This document shows positions 18,316 through 26,261 of a stretch of DNA of 45,640 bases, piece by piece. Every line of letters begins with the position of its first letter. Position 1 is the stretch's first letter. This DNA is from Acidobacteriaceae bacterium (GTDB lineage: Bacteria; Acidobacteriota; Terriglobia; Terriglobales; Acidobacteriaceae), in contig PKXQ01000046.1 in the NCBI GenBank assembly GCA_003132405.1, positions 1 to 45,640 of the forward strand. The letters run 5' to 3'. Below the pieces are notes generated by a model. It saw only the letters and a list, made by a program, of their open reading frames with translations. It did not search any database and was not told the DNA's origin. The translations under genes were made by a program, and so were the position numbers.

Positions 18316-19153
18316 CGAAGGTCCCTCCGATACGGTGGTATGCGGGCTCCTGATGCTGCTCGACGTTGAAGTTCAACCCCCAGTTCGGGCCGATCCATTG
18401 CCGCCACGTCCCCGATACCGTGTGCTCGCGAAAATCTTCCGCCACACTAAAAGTAGGCACTAGAGGCGTAGGCAACCCCAGCACTTCATATCCCTCGCGG
18501 CCCCACTCGTAGCGCAGGGAAAAAAAGTGTTCTTTTTCGTGCCCCCATGTGCCCGCCAAATATTGCGTGCGGGCAAGAATGTCTCCCGGGTTGGCATGCG
18601 TCCACATGAAGCCGCCCTGGACCACGAGCGGATGTTGAAAGTAATATGCGGCTCCAATCTGACCGCGCACGTCATTGTCGGTGGTTTTACTTTGATCAAA
18701 GCCTGCGCCGGCAGTGACTACAAGTTGTCGACGACGGAGAAACTTGCGATTGATGAGCCCGGTGGTCTGAAATTTATTCAGAAAAAACCCCCCGACGCTG
18801 ACGCCTATCGAACCTTCGGCGAACCAGTTCTCCGACAATGTGCGGACCAGATCAAGATTTCCAAACCACCCGCTGTCTCCGAATCTGCCCTCGCGAGTGA
18901 TCTCTCCGGTCAACGTATTCCGGCCGCCCGAAACGACGCCTCGCGCATAGAAGTCATTCCAATCGGCGTAGCCGCCGGTCAGCGCACTGTGGCTGCCACC
19001 CACTTCGATATATCCGGGGCCTTCCAAGCCTAAGGTGAGAGCGCCTAATCCTGGCAGGCTCGAACCGGGAGCGGTAGTGGTGTTCGAACTGGCTTGCGCG
19101 CCGGCCAAGACGCACCAGAGCAAACACGCGAAGAGAATCAGCGCTTGCTTCAT
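18296..19153 (-). CDS. YaiO-like outer-membrane beta-barrel
   Basis: A 285-residue protein with a signal peptide (MKQALILFACLLWCVLAGAQA) followed by alternating aromatic/polar beta-strands (GLEGPGYIEVGGSHSALTGG, NWFAEGSIGVSVGGFFLN, HFFSLRYEWGREGYEV, HTVSGTWRQWIGPNWG) and a terminal phenylalanine (FGVFLDF), the classic outer-membrane insertion signal. The strand pattern fits the YaiO outer-membrane domain family, which is often found with surface-glycan genes. Its start overlaps the deacetylase-like stop as ATGA. In this operon it is the only outer-membrane candidate, so it may be the export pore or a docking barrel; there is no AlgE/BcsC/PgaA-like TPR region. Confidence 0.82.
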   Translation of the reverse strand: MKQALILFACLLWCVLAGAQASSNTTTAPGSSLPGLGALTLGLEGPGYIEVGGSHSALTGGYADWNDFYARGVVSGGRNTLTGEITREGRFGDSGWFGNLDLVRTLSENWFAEGSIGVSVGGFFLNKFQTTGLINRKFLRRRQLVVTAGAGFDQSKTTDNDVRGQIGAAYYFQHPLVVQGGFMWTHANPGDILARTQYLAGTWGHEKEHFFSLRYEWGREGYEVLGLPTPLVPTFSVAEDFREHTVSGTWRQWIGPNWGLNFNVEQHQEPAYHRIGGTFGVFLDF

Positions 19154-21066
19154 CGCTTCGCCTCAACCGCTTCGGCTCGCGACCGCCAGGGGTCGCGACG
19201 CAAGTTGAATTCGATACTTAGCTGGCGGCTATCGCCCGCAGCAACAAAAATCATTCCGTCCTCCATTCGAAGCGTTGCCTTGCCTTCCACAATCCGCGCA
19301 TCTCCGTAATACTCCTGCGGAAAAATCCAGGTCTGATGCGCGAGCGTCTTCGGGCTGGAAGCGCTCAGCGTCACCTTGCCGGGCGAGTGCCGCAGCAGTG
19401 TCCACTGGACGGTCTCGCGTTGATTGAGAAATCCCGACAGTGCGGTCATCGTGTACCAGCGGAAGCGGCCTTCTTTCTCCGAGATGTCGGCATTGTCGAG
19501 CCAATCGCGAAGCGTACCGAAAAAGCGCTCAGCTCCGTAGGGATGCGTATACAACAGGCGAGCCGCGTGCTCATGCACCGCAAAGTCGGTCACCGCCATC
19601 AGCCACTCGCGCACCTCGCCGATAGGTATGTCGTCAAAGCCCATCTCTTCCAGGCTCGCCTCCTTGCCCATGTGAAGAATCGGAAAGCCCCAGATGCCCG
19701 GGCCATCGCGGGTTTCGTCGCGATAGACCCGCGTCGGTCCGAGGCCGGCGTCGCCGGTAAAGTAGTAGGCGACAAAGCCGTTTTTTTCCAGCCAGCGCGT
19801 CACCCACTGCGGTTGATTGCCAAGCGGCGCGGAGTACTCCGTAATGCGCTTGCCGGAAACATGTTCCAGCGCATCCTTGTTCATCTCCAGATATTTCTGA
19901 AATTCGTCCCCATTGTTGTCGCCGATGTGATCGCCAAAATAATTGTGTATCCAGCCGCCGTGACTGCCGATCTCCTGTCCGTGCGCCATCAGGTAGCGGA
20001 TCCACTTTTGCGTCTCCGGATCGTGCGCAACGTCGAGCCCCTTGTGGTCGCCAAAGGCATCGACGTCGGGCCCGGCCGTGAAGTGAATGGAGAATTGACC
20101 GCGGTCGAAAACCCCCTCATCCGCGAGAATCTTGAGCGGCTTCAACGATGAGTGCGCGTCGATGTGCCAATTGAATATCAATCCGCCTACGCCGTCCGGA
20201 ACCGACGCCAGATAAGGCAGCCCGAGCATGTGAACGCCAAAGAAATGCAGGAAAGAATGCAGCAACAATCCATCCGTGCGTGAGGCCAGATATCCGAGCG
20301 GCAGATTCACAAACAGCACTTGCCCCTGCTCTTCCTGCCGGTATCCGGCAGCCAGCGCTCGTTTCGACTTCAGCAGCACCTGGCCATCGAAATTACCAGC
20401 GGTGCGGAAGACGGGGTACTCGACATCGCCATACTGATACGCCGCAAACGCATATCGGCTGGTAGCGGCATCGCGCTCGGCCGCCGGGCGCCAACGCGCG
20501 AGTTTGCCTCCATCGCCGCCAACTGGAACCGAACTTCCCGGCGGAATGCCAAGCTCCTGCATGGCAGCGGCAGTCCCGGTCACTTGCGCCGGCTCCATAG
20601 TCTTCGTGTCATAAAGGTCATAGAGCGCGTAGCGCACGCCCACCAGGCCAGAGAGCCGCGAATCGCCCGGCGGGAAGCGCCCATTCAGATCCCACGAACA
20701 AGCGTCATAAACCACCATGAGGTTCCCGCCCGCCCGCACGTAGCGATAGAGCTCGCCGATCAGGACATCATTCGCAGAGCGATGGAGCTGATCGGGAAGA
20801 ATTACTCCCGCCGCATGAACGGCGGATAGTGGATCGAGAAATTCAGAGTCATGAATCGGCTGCAAGTGGAGGCCTTCTTCGCTGGCAGCGTCCATCCATT
20901 CGCGCACCGCGGGCGTGTTCACGTCGACTGAGTCGGGCAAAAGCAGTAGCAAAGTGTCCGCGCCTCTGCCTGATAGAGTCCCGTCGCGCCGATGCATATA
21001 ACCGACGGCAAAAAGCAATAGTGGCGCGAGCACCGCGACGCACACGTACTTGGCCCCTTTTTTCAT
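19150..21066 (-). CDS. Membrane-anchored polysaccharide-deacetylase-like protein
   Basis: A 638-residue protein from the ATG at 21066, which overlaps the upstream stop as ATGA (a longer frame from 21123 is rejected). One N-terminal membrane segment (YVCVAVLAPLLLFAVGY) is followed by a domain with LLLLPDSVDVNTPAV, AAGVILPDQL and GGNLMVVYDACSW, resembling a glutamine-amidotransferase-like/ThuA-type fold. The second half resembles a NodB-type deacetylase: NWHIDAH supplies the acidic and His residues and EIGSHGGWIHNYFGD gives an SHxxxH metal motif, followed by ITEYSAPLGNQP and LLYTHPYGAERF. A beta-rich C-terminus ends the protein. Likely a periplasmic N-deacetylase or related metal hydrolase on the operon's polymer; the usual TFDDG motif is replaced. 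Confidence 0.82.
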   Translation of the reverse strand: MKKGAKYVCVAVLAPLLLFAVGYMHRRDGTLSGRGADTLLLLLPDSVDVNTPAVREWMDAASEEGLHLQPIHDSEFLDPLSAVHAAGVILPDQLHRSANDVLIGELYRYVRAGGNLMVVYDACSWDLNGRFPPGDSRLSGLVGVRYALYDLYDTKTMEPAQVTGTAAAMQELGIPPGSSVPVGGDGGKLARWRPAAERDAATSRYAFAAYQYGDVEYPVFRTAGNFDGQVLLKSKRALAAGYRQEEQGQVLFVNLPLGYLASRTDGLLLHSFLHFFGVHMLGLPYLASVPDGVGGLIFNWHIDAHSSLKPLKILADEGVFDRGQFSIHFTAGPDVDAFGDHKGLDVAHDPETQKWIRYLMAHGQEIGSHGGWIHNYFGDHIGDNNGDEFQKYLEMNKDALEHVSGKRITEYSAPLGNQPQWVTRWLEKNGFVAYYFTGDAGLGPTRVYRDETRDGPGIWGFPILHMGKEASLEEMGFDDIPIGEVREWLMAVTDFAVHEHAARLLYTHPYGAERFFGTLRDWLDNADISEKEGRFRWYTMTALSGFLNQRETVQWTLLRHSPGKVTLSASSPKTLAHQTWIFPQEYYGDARIVEGKATLRMEDGMIFVAAGDSRQLSIEFNLRRDPWRSRAEAVEAKR

Positions 21067-22211
21067 GGTTGTACTTGGATGCCTGCGGCCGCATTCGCGG
21101 TTGGGCCTTCCTGCGCGCTCCATATCTCGTCGCAGGCCCGCGGATCGAGCACCTGGGCCTGTGGGAAACGCGCCCTAAGCGACTGCCACGCCGCCTCTTC
21201 CAGCACGTTCCACGAACTGCCGCCACGCAGCGAATCGGATTGCGAAGTCCAGCACGCCGCCGACTTCGTGTCGCCCAGTTTTTCGGCGGCCAGGGCGACG
21301 AGGCCCCATGGATTCGTGTCATAGCGCCGCTCGATCCAGCCCGCGCCAAATGTCTGTCTCCATTGTTGCCACGCCCGTCGCGGATCCTGTCCCGGCCCGC
21401 TCACATCCGCCAGCCAGGGATAAACCTGCGCCACAATGTCGGGATAAAAAGCGGGGCGGCTCTTTTGCATCGAAGGACGAAACCGTCCCGTCCGTCGATC
21501 CCAGAAAATGCGCTGGATGGCGGCATCAAGCTTGTCAGCGCATGCGTCCGTTGCAGCTCCGGCTGGATCATGAAGACGAAGTTGTCCGCGAGCGACATCT
21601 TTCAGCGCGGCATAGACTTCAATGTTGTCCATGAACAGCGCAACATGATTGAGCCGCGAAATGTGATACACACCCAGCCGCCCATTGCGCAGTTTCGCCA
21701 GTTGCTTCGCGGCCAGCGTGATGCTGCGCTGCCATTCCACTGGCATGCCAGTCGGGGGCGCCATGCGATAGAGCAGTTGCATCCACAGCGCGAGCATCGA
21801 ATCGTCCGCATCGGCAGGCGCGCAATCGCGCCAGGCATAATCAATATTGGGGTTGGCGTTGCTGTTGGCGCGGCAGAACCGTCGAAAAAGCCCGTCCGGC
21901 CGCTGTCGCGGCAAGGCCCAATCGATCCAGGCTTGCGCGGACTCGTGGATATCCAACCCGCCATCCTGCGCGACAATCAGCGCCTTGGTCGCGAAGTAGG
22001 GCTCTACGTAATTGCCGCCCCGAGTCAGCGTGATCGCCCCATCGGGATCCTGAAAGGTAGCAGGAGAGAAGGCAGTCGCGCCAAACGCTTGCACTCTACA
22101 AACGAGCAGCGCGCTCAGCACGATCAGTGAGGCCACGGCGCACCTCGGGAACGAGGGAAGAGATGTAACTTTCGACGAGGCTATTCCCAGCCCTGCTGGT
22201 CGTCTGGGCAT
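21063..22211 (-). CDS. Periplasmic six-hairpin (alpha/alpha)6 glycosidase-like protein
   Basis: A 382-residue protein starting at an ATG (22211) that shares its A with the TAA of the gene before (TAATG); the longer frame from 22400 is antisense-like noise. A signal segment (VASLIVLSALLVCRVQAFGA) is followed by helical pairs rich in W and with QRPDGLFRRF, NIDYAWRDCAPADADDSMLALW, YDTNPWGLVALAAEKLG: the repeated D/W-rich helix ends typical of six-hairpin glycosidases. The acidic pair in ADADDS is a candidate active site. It shares PDGAI...VEPYFA with the secreted 476-residue protein at 15645-17075. Role: probably cleaves or edits the operon's polysaccharide in the periplasm, as BcsZ does for cellulose. 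Specific family not identified. Confidence 0.8.
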   Translation of the reverse strand: MPRRPAGLGIASSKVTSLPSFPRCAVASLIVLSALLVCRVQAFGATAFSPATFQDPDGAITLTRGGNYVEPYFATKALIVAQDGGLDIHESAQAWIDWALPRQRPDGLFRRFCRANSNANPNIDYAWRDCAPADADDSMLALWMQLLYRMAPPTGMPVEWQRSITLAAKQLAKLRNGRLGVYHISRLNHVALFMDNIEVYAALKDVARGQLRLHDPAGAATDACADKLDAAIQRIFWDRRTGRFRPSMQKSRPAFYPDIVAQVYPWLADVSGPGQDPRRAWQQWRQTFGAGWIERRYDTNPWGLVALAAEKLGDTKSAACWTSQSDSLRGGSSWNVLEEAAWQSLRARFPQAQVLDPRACDEIWSAQEGPTANAAAGIQVQP

Positions 22212-23305
22212 TACGCCTCGATGTTTCCGCGCACGCGCGCCCACACCGTTCCGTGCAACTGGCATCCGGCGGCGATGTTGGCGCCGGATGACGAAATCGT
22301 AGTCGGCGCATCGGGCGAGCCAACGCGTGCGCCACGCGCCATCAGAACATCGTTTTCCGCCATCACCGGACCCGTCGCAAACGTACGGGGGCCAAGCCAC
22401 ACCGTCCCGCCACAGACGATGCTGCCGTGTACGCAGGCGTCCTCGTCAATCACCGTGTCCTTATAACTCTTAGCGCTGCCTAACAGCCGCGCCCCTCGCC
22501 CGATGTGCAGTTCGCCGGTAGCGATAATATTTGCGTCAAGTGTTTCGCCGGCCGGCAGCGCGAAATCGCCCTCGACGCGTAGCCGCGGACGCGACGTCGT
22601 AAACATATCGCCCGTCAACCCACGCTCCGCATTCTCTTCCGGGTCTTTCTGCGCTTGGCAGAGATGTGTGTCTGAAGTAGGCAACGCCCGTGTGTCGTCA
22701 GAATCTACGGTCAGAATCTCCGGAGCGTGCATGTGCTGGAAGGCGCATCCGCGCTCCAGGCGAATCGATTGCCCCGCCGAAAGCCGGCCATAGACGGCGC
22801 TTCTTGAGCGGAGATAAATGTTTCCGTCGCCGTGAAGCCAGCGCAGCACAGTGCTGTTCTTCCCGAGGATAATGTCATCGCGCCCGAACGCCGCGCGTAG
22901 CGCTGCATTTTCGCCCAACACCATCGACCCGTCGGCATAAACATCGGCGTCGACAACTTTGCCGGCAAGAATTTGCGTCGCTTCGCCAAACATCAGCGTG
23001 GAAATGCCTCGAGTCTGCTCCGAATCGAAATCGAAATTGTCGGTACCGACCAGCAATATTTCCATCCCCGCCAACGATGTTCGCGACACTGTACGCTCAG
23101 TGCGGCAGCGCTCCAGTTGCGGTCGCAGCGGTTCCAGGCGGGTGCGAAAGATTTCGGCAAAGTTACCGATGCGGCCATCATGGCGGGAGGTAGGCAGAGG
23201 AGAGGCATCGCTCCGCTTCCACAACTCGAATAAAGCCGGCGTGATCGGAAGAGCCAGCAGCACCGCCGTGACAGTGGTCAACGCAAGCGGAGCCCACGGC
23301 AACAT
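22211..23305 (-). CDS. Membrane-anchored bactofilin-like beta-helix protein
   Basis: A 364-residue protein starting at an ATG (23305) that overlaps the preceding TAA (TAATG); residues upstream of it in the longer frame are spurious. An N-terminal membrane segment (LPWAPLALTTVTAVLLALPI) precedes a long right-handed beta-helix-like region of short G-rich repeats (ILAGKVVDADVYADGSMVLG, IIATGELHIGRGARLLGSAK, DACVHGSIVCGGTVWLG), the pattern of bactofilins and polymer-forming cytoskeletal proteins. Unlike cytoplasmic bactofilins it seems to be tethered and possibly periplasmic. A scaffold that localises the synthase or binds the glycan is plausible. Left-handed-beta-helix acyltransferase is an alternative, but no catalytic His is obvious. 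Confidence 0.76.
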   Translation of the reverse strand: MLPWAPLALTTVTAVLLALPITPALFELWKRSDASPLPTSRHDGRIGNFAEIFRTRLEPLRPQLERCRTERTVSRTSLAGMEILLVGTDNFDFDSEQTRGISTLMFGEATQILAGKVVDADVYADGSMVLGENAALRAAFGRDDIILGKNSTVLRWLHGDGNIYLRSRSAVYGRLSAGQSIRLERGCAFQHMHAPEILTVDSDDTRALPTSDTHLCQAQKDPEENAERGLTGDMFTTSRPRLRVEGDFALPAGETLDANIIATGELHIGRGARLLGSAKSYKDTVIDEDACVHGSIVCGGTVWLGPRTFATGPVMAENDVLMARGARVGSPDAPTTISSSGANIAAGCQLHGTVWARVRGNIEA

Positions 23306-24600
23306 TAGACGGACTCCCGCAACACGGGAACCGTAGGCGATAGCGCGTCGTCGAGCACGGGCGCGGTGCGCGAACGTTCCGTCTTGTCCCACACGAGTTC
23401 GTGATTGCCGAAGAGATTTCCATAGGTGCTTTCGCGCACCTGTTGCCACGCAGCGTGGGAAACGCTGATCAGACTCACGGTGAATCCGAAAAGAGTTAGC
23501 GGCAGAAGACGAATGCGTTGCCGCGATCCATCGAGCCGCGCCGCCGCCGCAATCTCGAAGAAAGCGGCAAAGTTTCCGAGCGTGGTGAAAGCGCCCAGCG
23601 CCAGCACCGTCAGGCCGCCACCGATCTGCGCTCCGGTATAAAAAAGCACGACCGCGAGCAACCATCCCAACAAAAGCACCGGTCCCATGAGATACACACC
23701 TAACAGCAGCACGCCGTCAATGCGCTCGAACCAGCCCAGGCCGGGGCACCTCGCGGTACGCGCGATATAGCTCGCCATCGCCTGGTTGTGGCCTTTGGCC
23801 CAGCGCGTAATCTGGCGCACCCGCACCGGCCAGCGCTCCGGGACTTCTTCGTAGCACTCGGCGCGATTCTCGTAAGCGGTCTTCCACCCGGCGATCAGCA
23901 AACGGTAAGTCAGATCGGTGTCTTCAGCCAACGCGTTCTCGTTCCAGCCGCCGATTTCCTGGAGCGCGCTCTTGCGCACGCCTGCCACCGTTCCGCCGTA
24001 TTGCGGCACCAGGTGCAGATTCATGCGGGCCTGCTGATCGACCTGATATCCGCCCGAGCGCTCCAGATCCAAAAGGCGCGTCAAACACTTCTTACCCACA
24101 TTCAGCGGCACCACTCGTCCCATGACAGCGCCAATCTCAGGGTCGAAAAACGGCGCGACCAATTGCCGCAGCAGCGCTTTGCCGGGAATGTAGTCGGCGT
24201 CGAAAATCAGCACGACTTCGGTCTTCACCAGCGTCATCGCATCCTTCAAAGCTGCCGCCTTGCCCGGCTTTCCGCCGACACGATGGAAGGGCTCGATGAG
24301 CGGATGCTGCTCCGCAAACGCATCGATGATCTCGCGCGTCCGATCGGTCGACCGGTCATTGACCGGAATGATCGTCATCTTCTCTTTGGGATAGTCAGCC
24401 TCGATTAGCGCCTTCATGATGTCGGCGACTACTGCTTCTTCATTGTGGGCGGCGATTAATACCGTAATCTCTGGCCACGCAGCACTCTCCAAATCCACAT
24501 AGGGATGCCGCTGTTTGCCGAAGAGGCGATTGAACGTGAAAAAGTAATGGCGAAATGTGTAAATACAAATAAGTAACAATACGATGCGAAATAAATCCAT
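23305..24600 (-). CDS. GT2 membrane glycosyltransferase, polysaccharide synthase
   Basis: A 431-residue processive-type GT2 enzyme (start at 24600, TAATG overlap with wecB; ATG 24606 is two codons longer). An N-terminal membrane helix is followed by the catalytic domain: ITVLIAAHNEE (45-55), VNDRSTDRT, GGKPGKAAALKDA, DADY (D134/D136, DxD), AEDTDLTYRL (ED at 226-227) and QITRW (263-267, QxxRW). Two or more C-terminal membrane segments (~295-325, ~330-350, ~365-385) could form the channel. This is the layout of PgaC, hyaluronan and cellulose-type synthases. The adjacent wecB suggests UDP-ManNAc or UDP-GlcNAc as donor. This is the presumed polymerase of the operon; no PilZ domain is visible, so any c-di-GMP control must be elsewhere. 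Confidence 0.92.
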   Translation of the reverse strand: MDLFRIVLLLICIYTFRHYFFTFNRLFGKQRHPYVDLESAAWPEITVLIAAHNEEAVVADIMKALIEADYPKEKMTIIPVNDRSTDRTREIIDAFAEQHPLIEPFHRVGGKPGKAAALKDAMTLVKTEVVLIFDADYIPGKALLRQLVAPFFDPEIGAVMGRVVPLNVGKKCLTRLLDLERSGGYQVDQQARMNLHLVPQYGGTVAGVRKSALQEIGGWNENALAEDTDLTYRLLIAGWKTAYENRAECYEEVPERWPVRVRQITRWAKGHNQAMASYIARTARCPGLGWFERIDGVLLLGVYLMGPVLLLGWLLAVVLFYTGAQIGGGLTVLALGAFTTLGNFAAFFEIAAAARLDGSRQRIRLLPLTLFGFTVSLISVSHAAWQQVRESTYGNLFGNHELVWDKTERSRTAPVLDDALSPTVPVLRESV

Positions 24601-25871
24601 TAACATATGCTGTCACCGCGTCCTTCTGCCTGTCCCGCCAAATCTTCGCCACTAACTTCAACGGCGTGCCCCACCAACTCGTCGGAGCCCATCGAAACCT
24701 GTTCGCTACTCGCCGCGCCCTGGAACTGCTCGGAGTCATGCAGCACCGGCCGTTCACCATTCAGCCAACGCGATAGCGCAGTAGCGATCCGCGCAGCGGC
24801 GCGTCCATCGCCATAAGGACACTCGCCCGCGGCCATGGTCTTATAGGCATACTCGTTGCTCAGAAGGCGCGATGCCTCGCGCACAATCATTTCTCGCGAC
24901 GTACCCACGATCTTCGCCATGCCCAGCAGCGAAGCCTCTGGCCGCTCCGTCACCTTCCGCAATACCAGCACCGGCTTGTGGAAGATCGGGGCTTCTTCCT
25001 GCACTCCGCCGGAATCGGTGAGCACCAGGTAGCAGCGGCGCAGCAAAGACAGGAACTGGAAATAGTCGACCGGTGGAATCAGGTGAATGCGATCGCGATT
25101 AGATAATTTCGCTTCTACCGTCGAAGTGACATTTGGATTTAAGTGCACCGGATAGATGACCCGAATGTGGGGAAAGCATTCGACCAGTTCGAGGATCGAA
25201 TCGCAAATGTTCTCGAGTTCCACGCCCCACGATTCACGCCGGTGCGAAGTCATCAGCACGATGGGCGAGCCGTCATCGGGCACGCCCTCAGGAAGAGGAT
25301 GCTCAATGGTCTGCATCTCCAGAAGCTTGTGTACGGCATCGACGATGGTGTTTCCGGTCGTCACCACGTCCTGCGCCGGGATCGCTTCCGTCAGCAGGTT
25401 TTCCGCGGCCAGAGGAGTGGGTGCGAAGTGCAGTTGCGTGACAACAGCGGCAAGCCGCCGGTTCACCTCTTCCGGCCAAGGCTGATAAATATCGTGGCTG
25501 CGCAAGCCCGCTTCGACGTGAGCGACCGGAACCTTTCTATAGAAGGCGGCCAGAGCAGCCGCAAAAGCAGTTGTGGTGTCTCCCTGTACGAGAAGACAAT
25601 CGAGCGGATTTTCAGCAAGCAGCGTATCCATTGACTCAAGGATTCGACACGTCAGCCCGTTGAGCGTCTGGTTGTGGCGCATGAGATCGAGTTCGATGTC
25701 GGTGCGCACGTCAAATACCTGAAGCACCTGGTCGAGCATCTGACGGTGTTGTCCGGTCGAGATCGCCAACGGAATAAATTCGTCGGAACGTTTTCTGAGT
25801 TCGAGGACAACTGGGGCCATCTTGATCGCATCCGGACGAGTCCCGAAAACGATTCCAATCCGCTTTTTCAT
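24600..25871 (-). CDS. wecB: UDP-N-acetylglucosamine 2-epimerase (non-hydrolysing)
   Basis: A 423-residue WecB/MnaA-type enzyme that interconverts UDP-GlcNAc and UDP-ManNAc. Motifs seen: FGTRPDAIKMAPVV (usual TRPEAIK with Glu replaced by Asp), GDTTTAFA, HVEAGLRSHD, PEEVNRR, TSHRRESWG, HLNPNV, LTDSGGVQEEAP and VLRKVTERPEA. The catalytic-core residues are intact. About 45 extra polar residues follow the usual C-terminus (from LNGERPVLHDSEQ on). A GGGGGGAG ribosome-binding site precedes the ATG. It is the first gene of the seven-gene operon and feeds the GT2 enzyme next to it, pointing to an aminosugar-containing polymer. Confidence 0.95.
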   Translation of the reverse strand: MKKRIGIVFGTRPDAIKMAPVVLELRKRSDEFIPLAISTGQHRQMLDQVLQVFDVRTDIELDLMRHNQTLNGLTCRILESMDTLLAENPLDCLLVQGDTTTAFAAALAAFYRKVPVAHVEAGLRSHDIYQPWPEEVNRRLAAVVTQLHFAPTPLAAENLLTEAIPAQDVVTTGNTIVDAVHKLLEMQTIEHPLPEGVPDDGSPIVLMTSHRRESWGVELENICDSILELVECFPHIRVIYPVHLNPNVTSTVEAKLSNRDRIHLIPPVDYFQFLSLLRRCYLVLTDSGGVQEEAPIFHKPVLVLRKVTERPEASLLGMAKIVGTSREMIVREASRLLSNEYAYKTMAAGECPYGDGRAAARIATALSRWLNGERPVLHDSEQFQGAASSEQVSMGSDELVGHAVEVSGEDLAGQAEGRGDSIC

Positions 25872-26261
25872 GGGCTCTCCCCCCCCGGCTCAAACTTAGA
25901 GTCGCTTCACTGGTTTGGGGTTGGTGTATGAGTAATTTGCAGTAGATGCAATGGTGACTTCGCAGTAGATAAAAAGGATCATTGAAATTTGCAGAAAAAG
26001 CGGGCAACCCACCCGCCGGTTCCCTCACCCAATACCGCATCGTAAGTAGATTGTCCGAACTCGAAGTTGGCCCGAGTTCTGGAAGCAGGTTCCCGGCAAG
26101 CGATTTTTGCGCGCTGGGGACAGGTTATGTCTGGAGATGCTTTGGACGCTTCTGCTCAGATATTCGCGCCGCTGAGCAAGAGCTGGCGAAACAAAGGCCA
26201 GGCTCAAGCGCGCGACATGATTGGAAATTGGCCAAGCAAGTTTTTATCGGAGACGTTCCCA
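25872..26261. promoter_or_regulatory. Divergent regulatory gap upstream of wecB operon and M48 gene
   Basis: 390 bases between the divergent starts of the exopolysaccharide operon (25871, minus) and the M48 protease (26262, plus). Both promoters must lie here. GCAGTAGAT occurs twice in direct orientation (25939-25947 and 25962-25970) with starts 23 bases apart, close to two helical turns, in an AT-richer stretch. That fits a regulator site. No confident -35/-10 pair was found. An open frame over 25982-26356 has no coding character. Confidence 0.4.
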
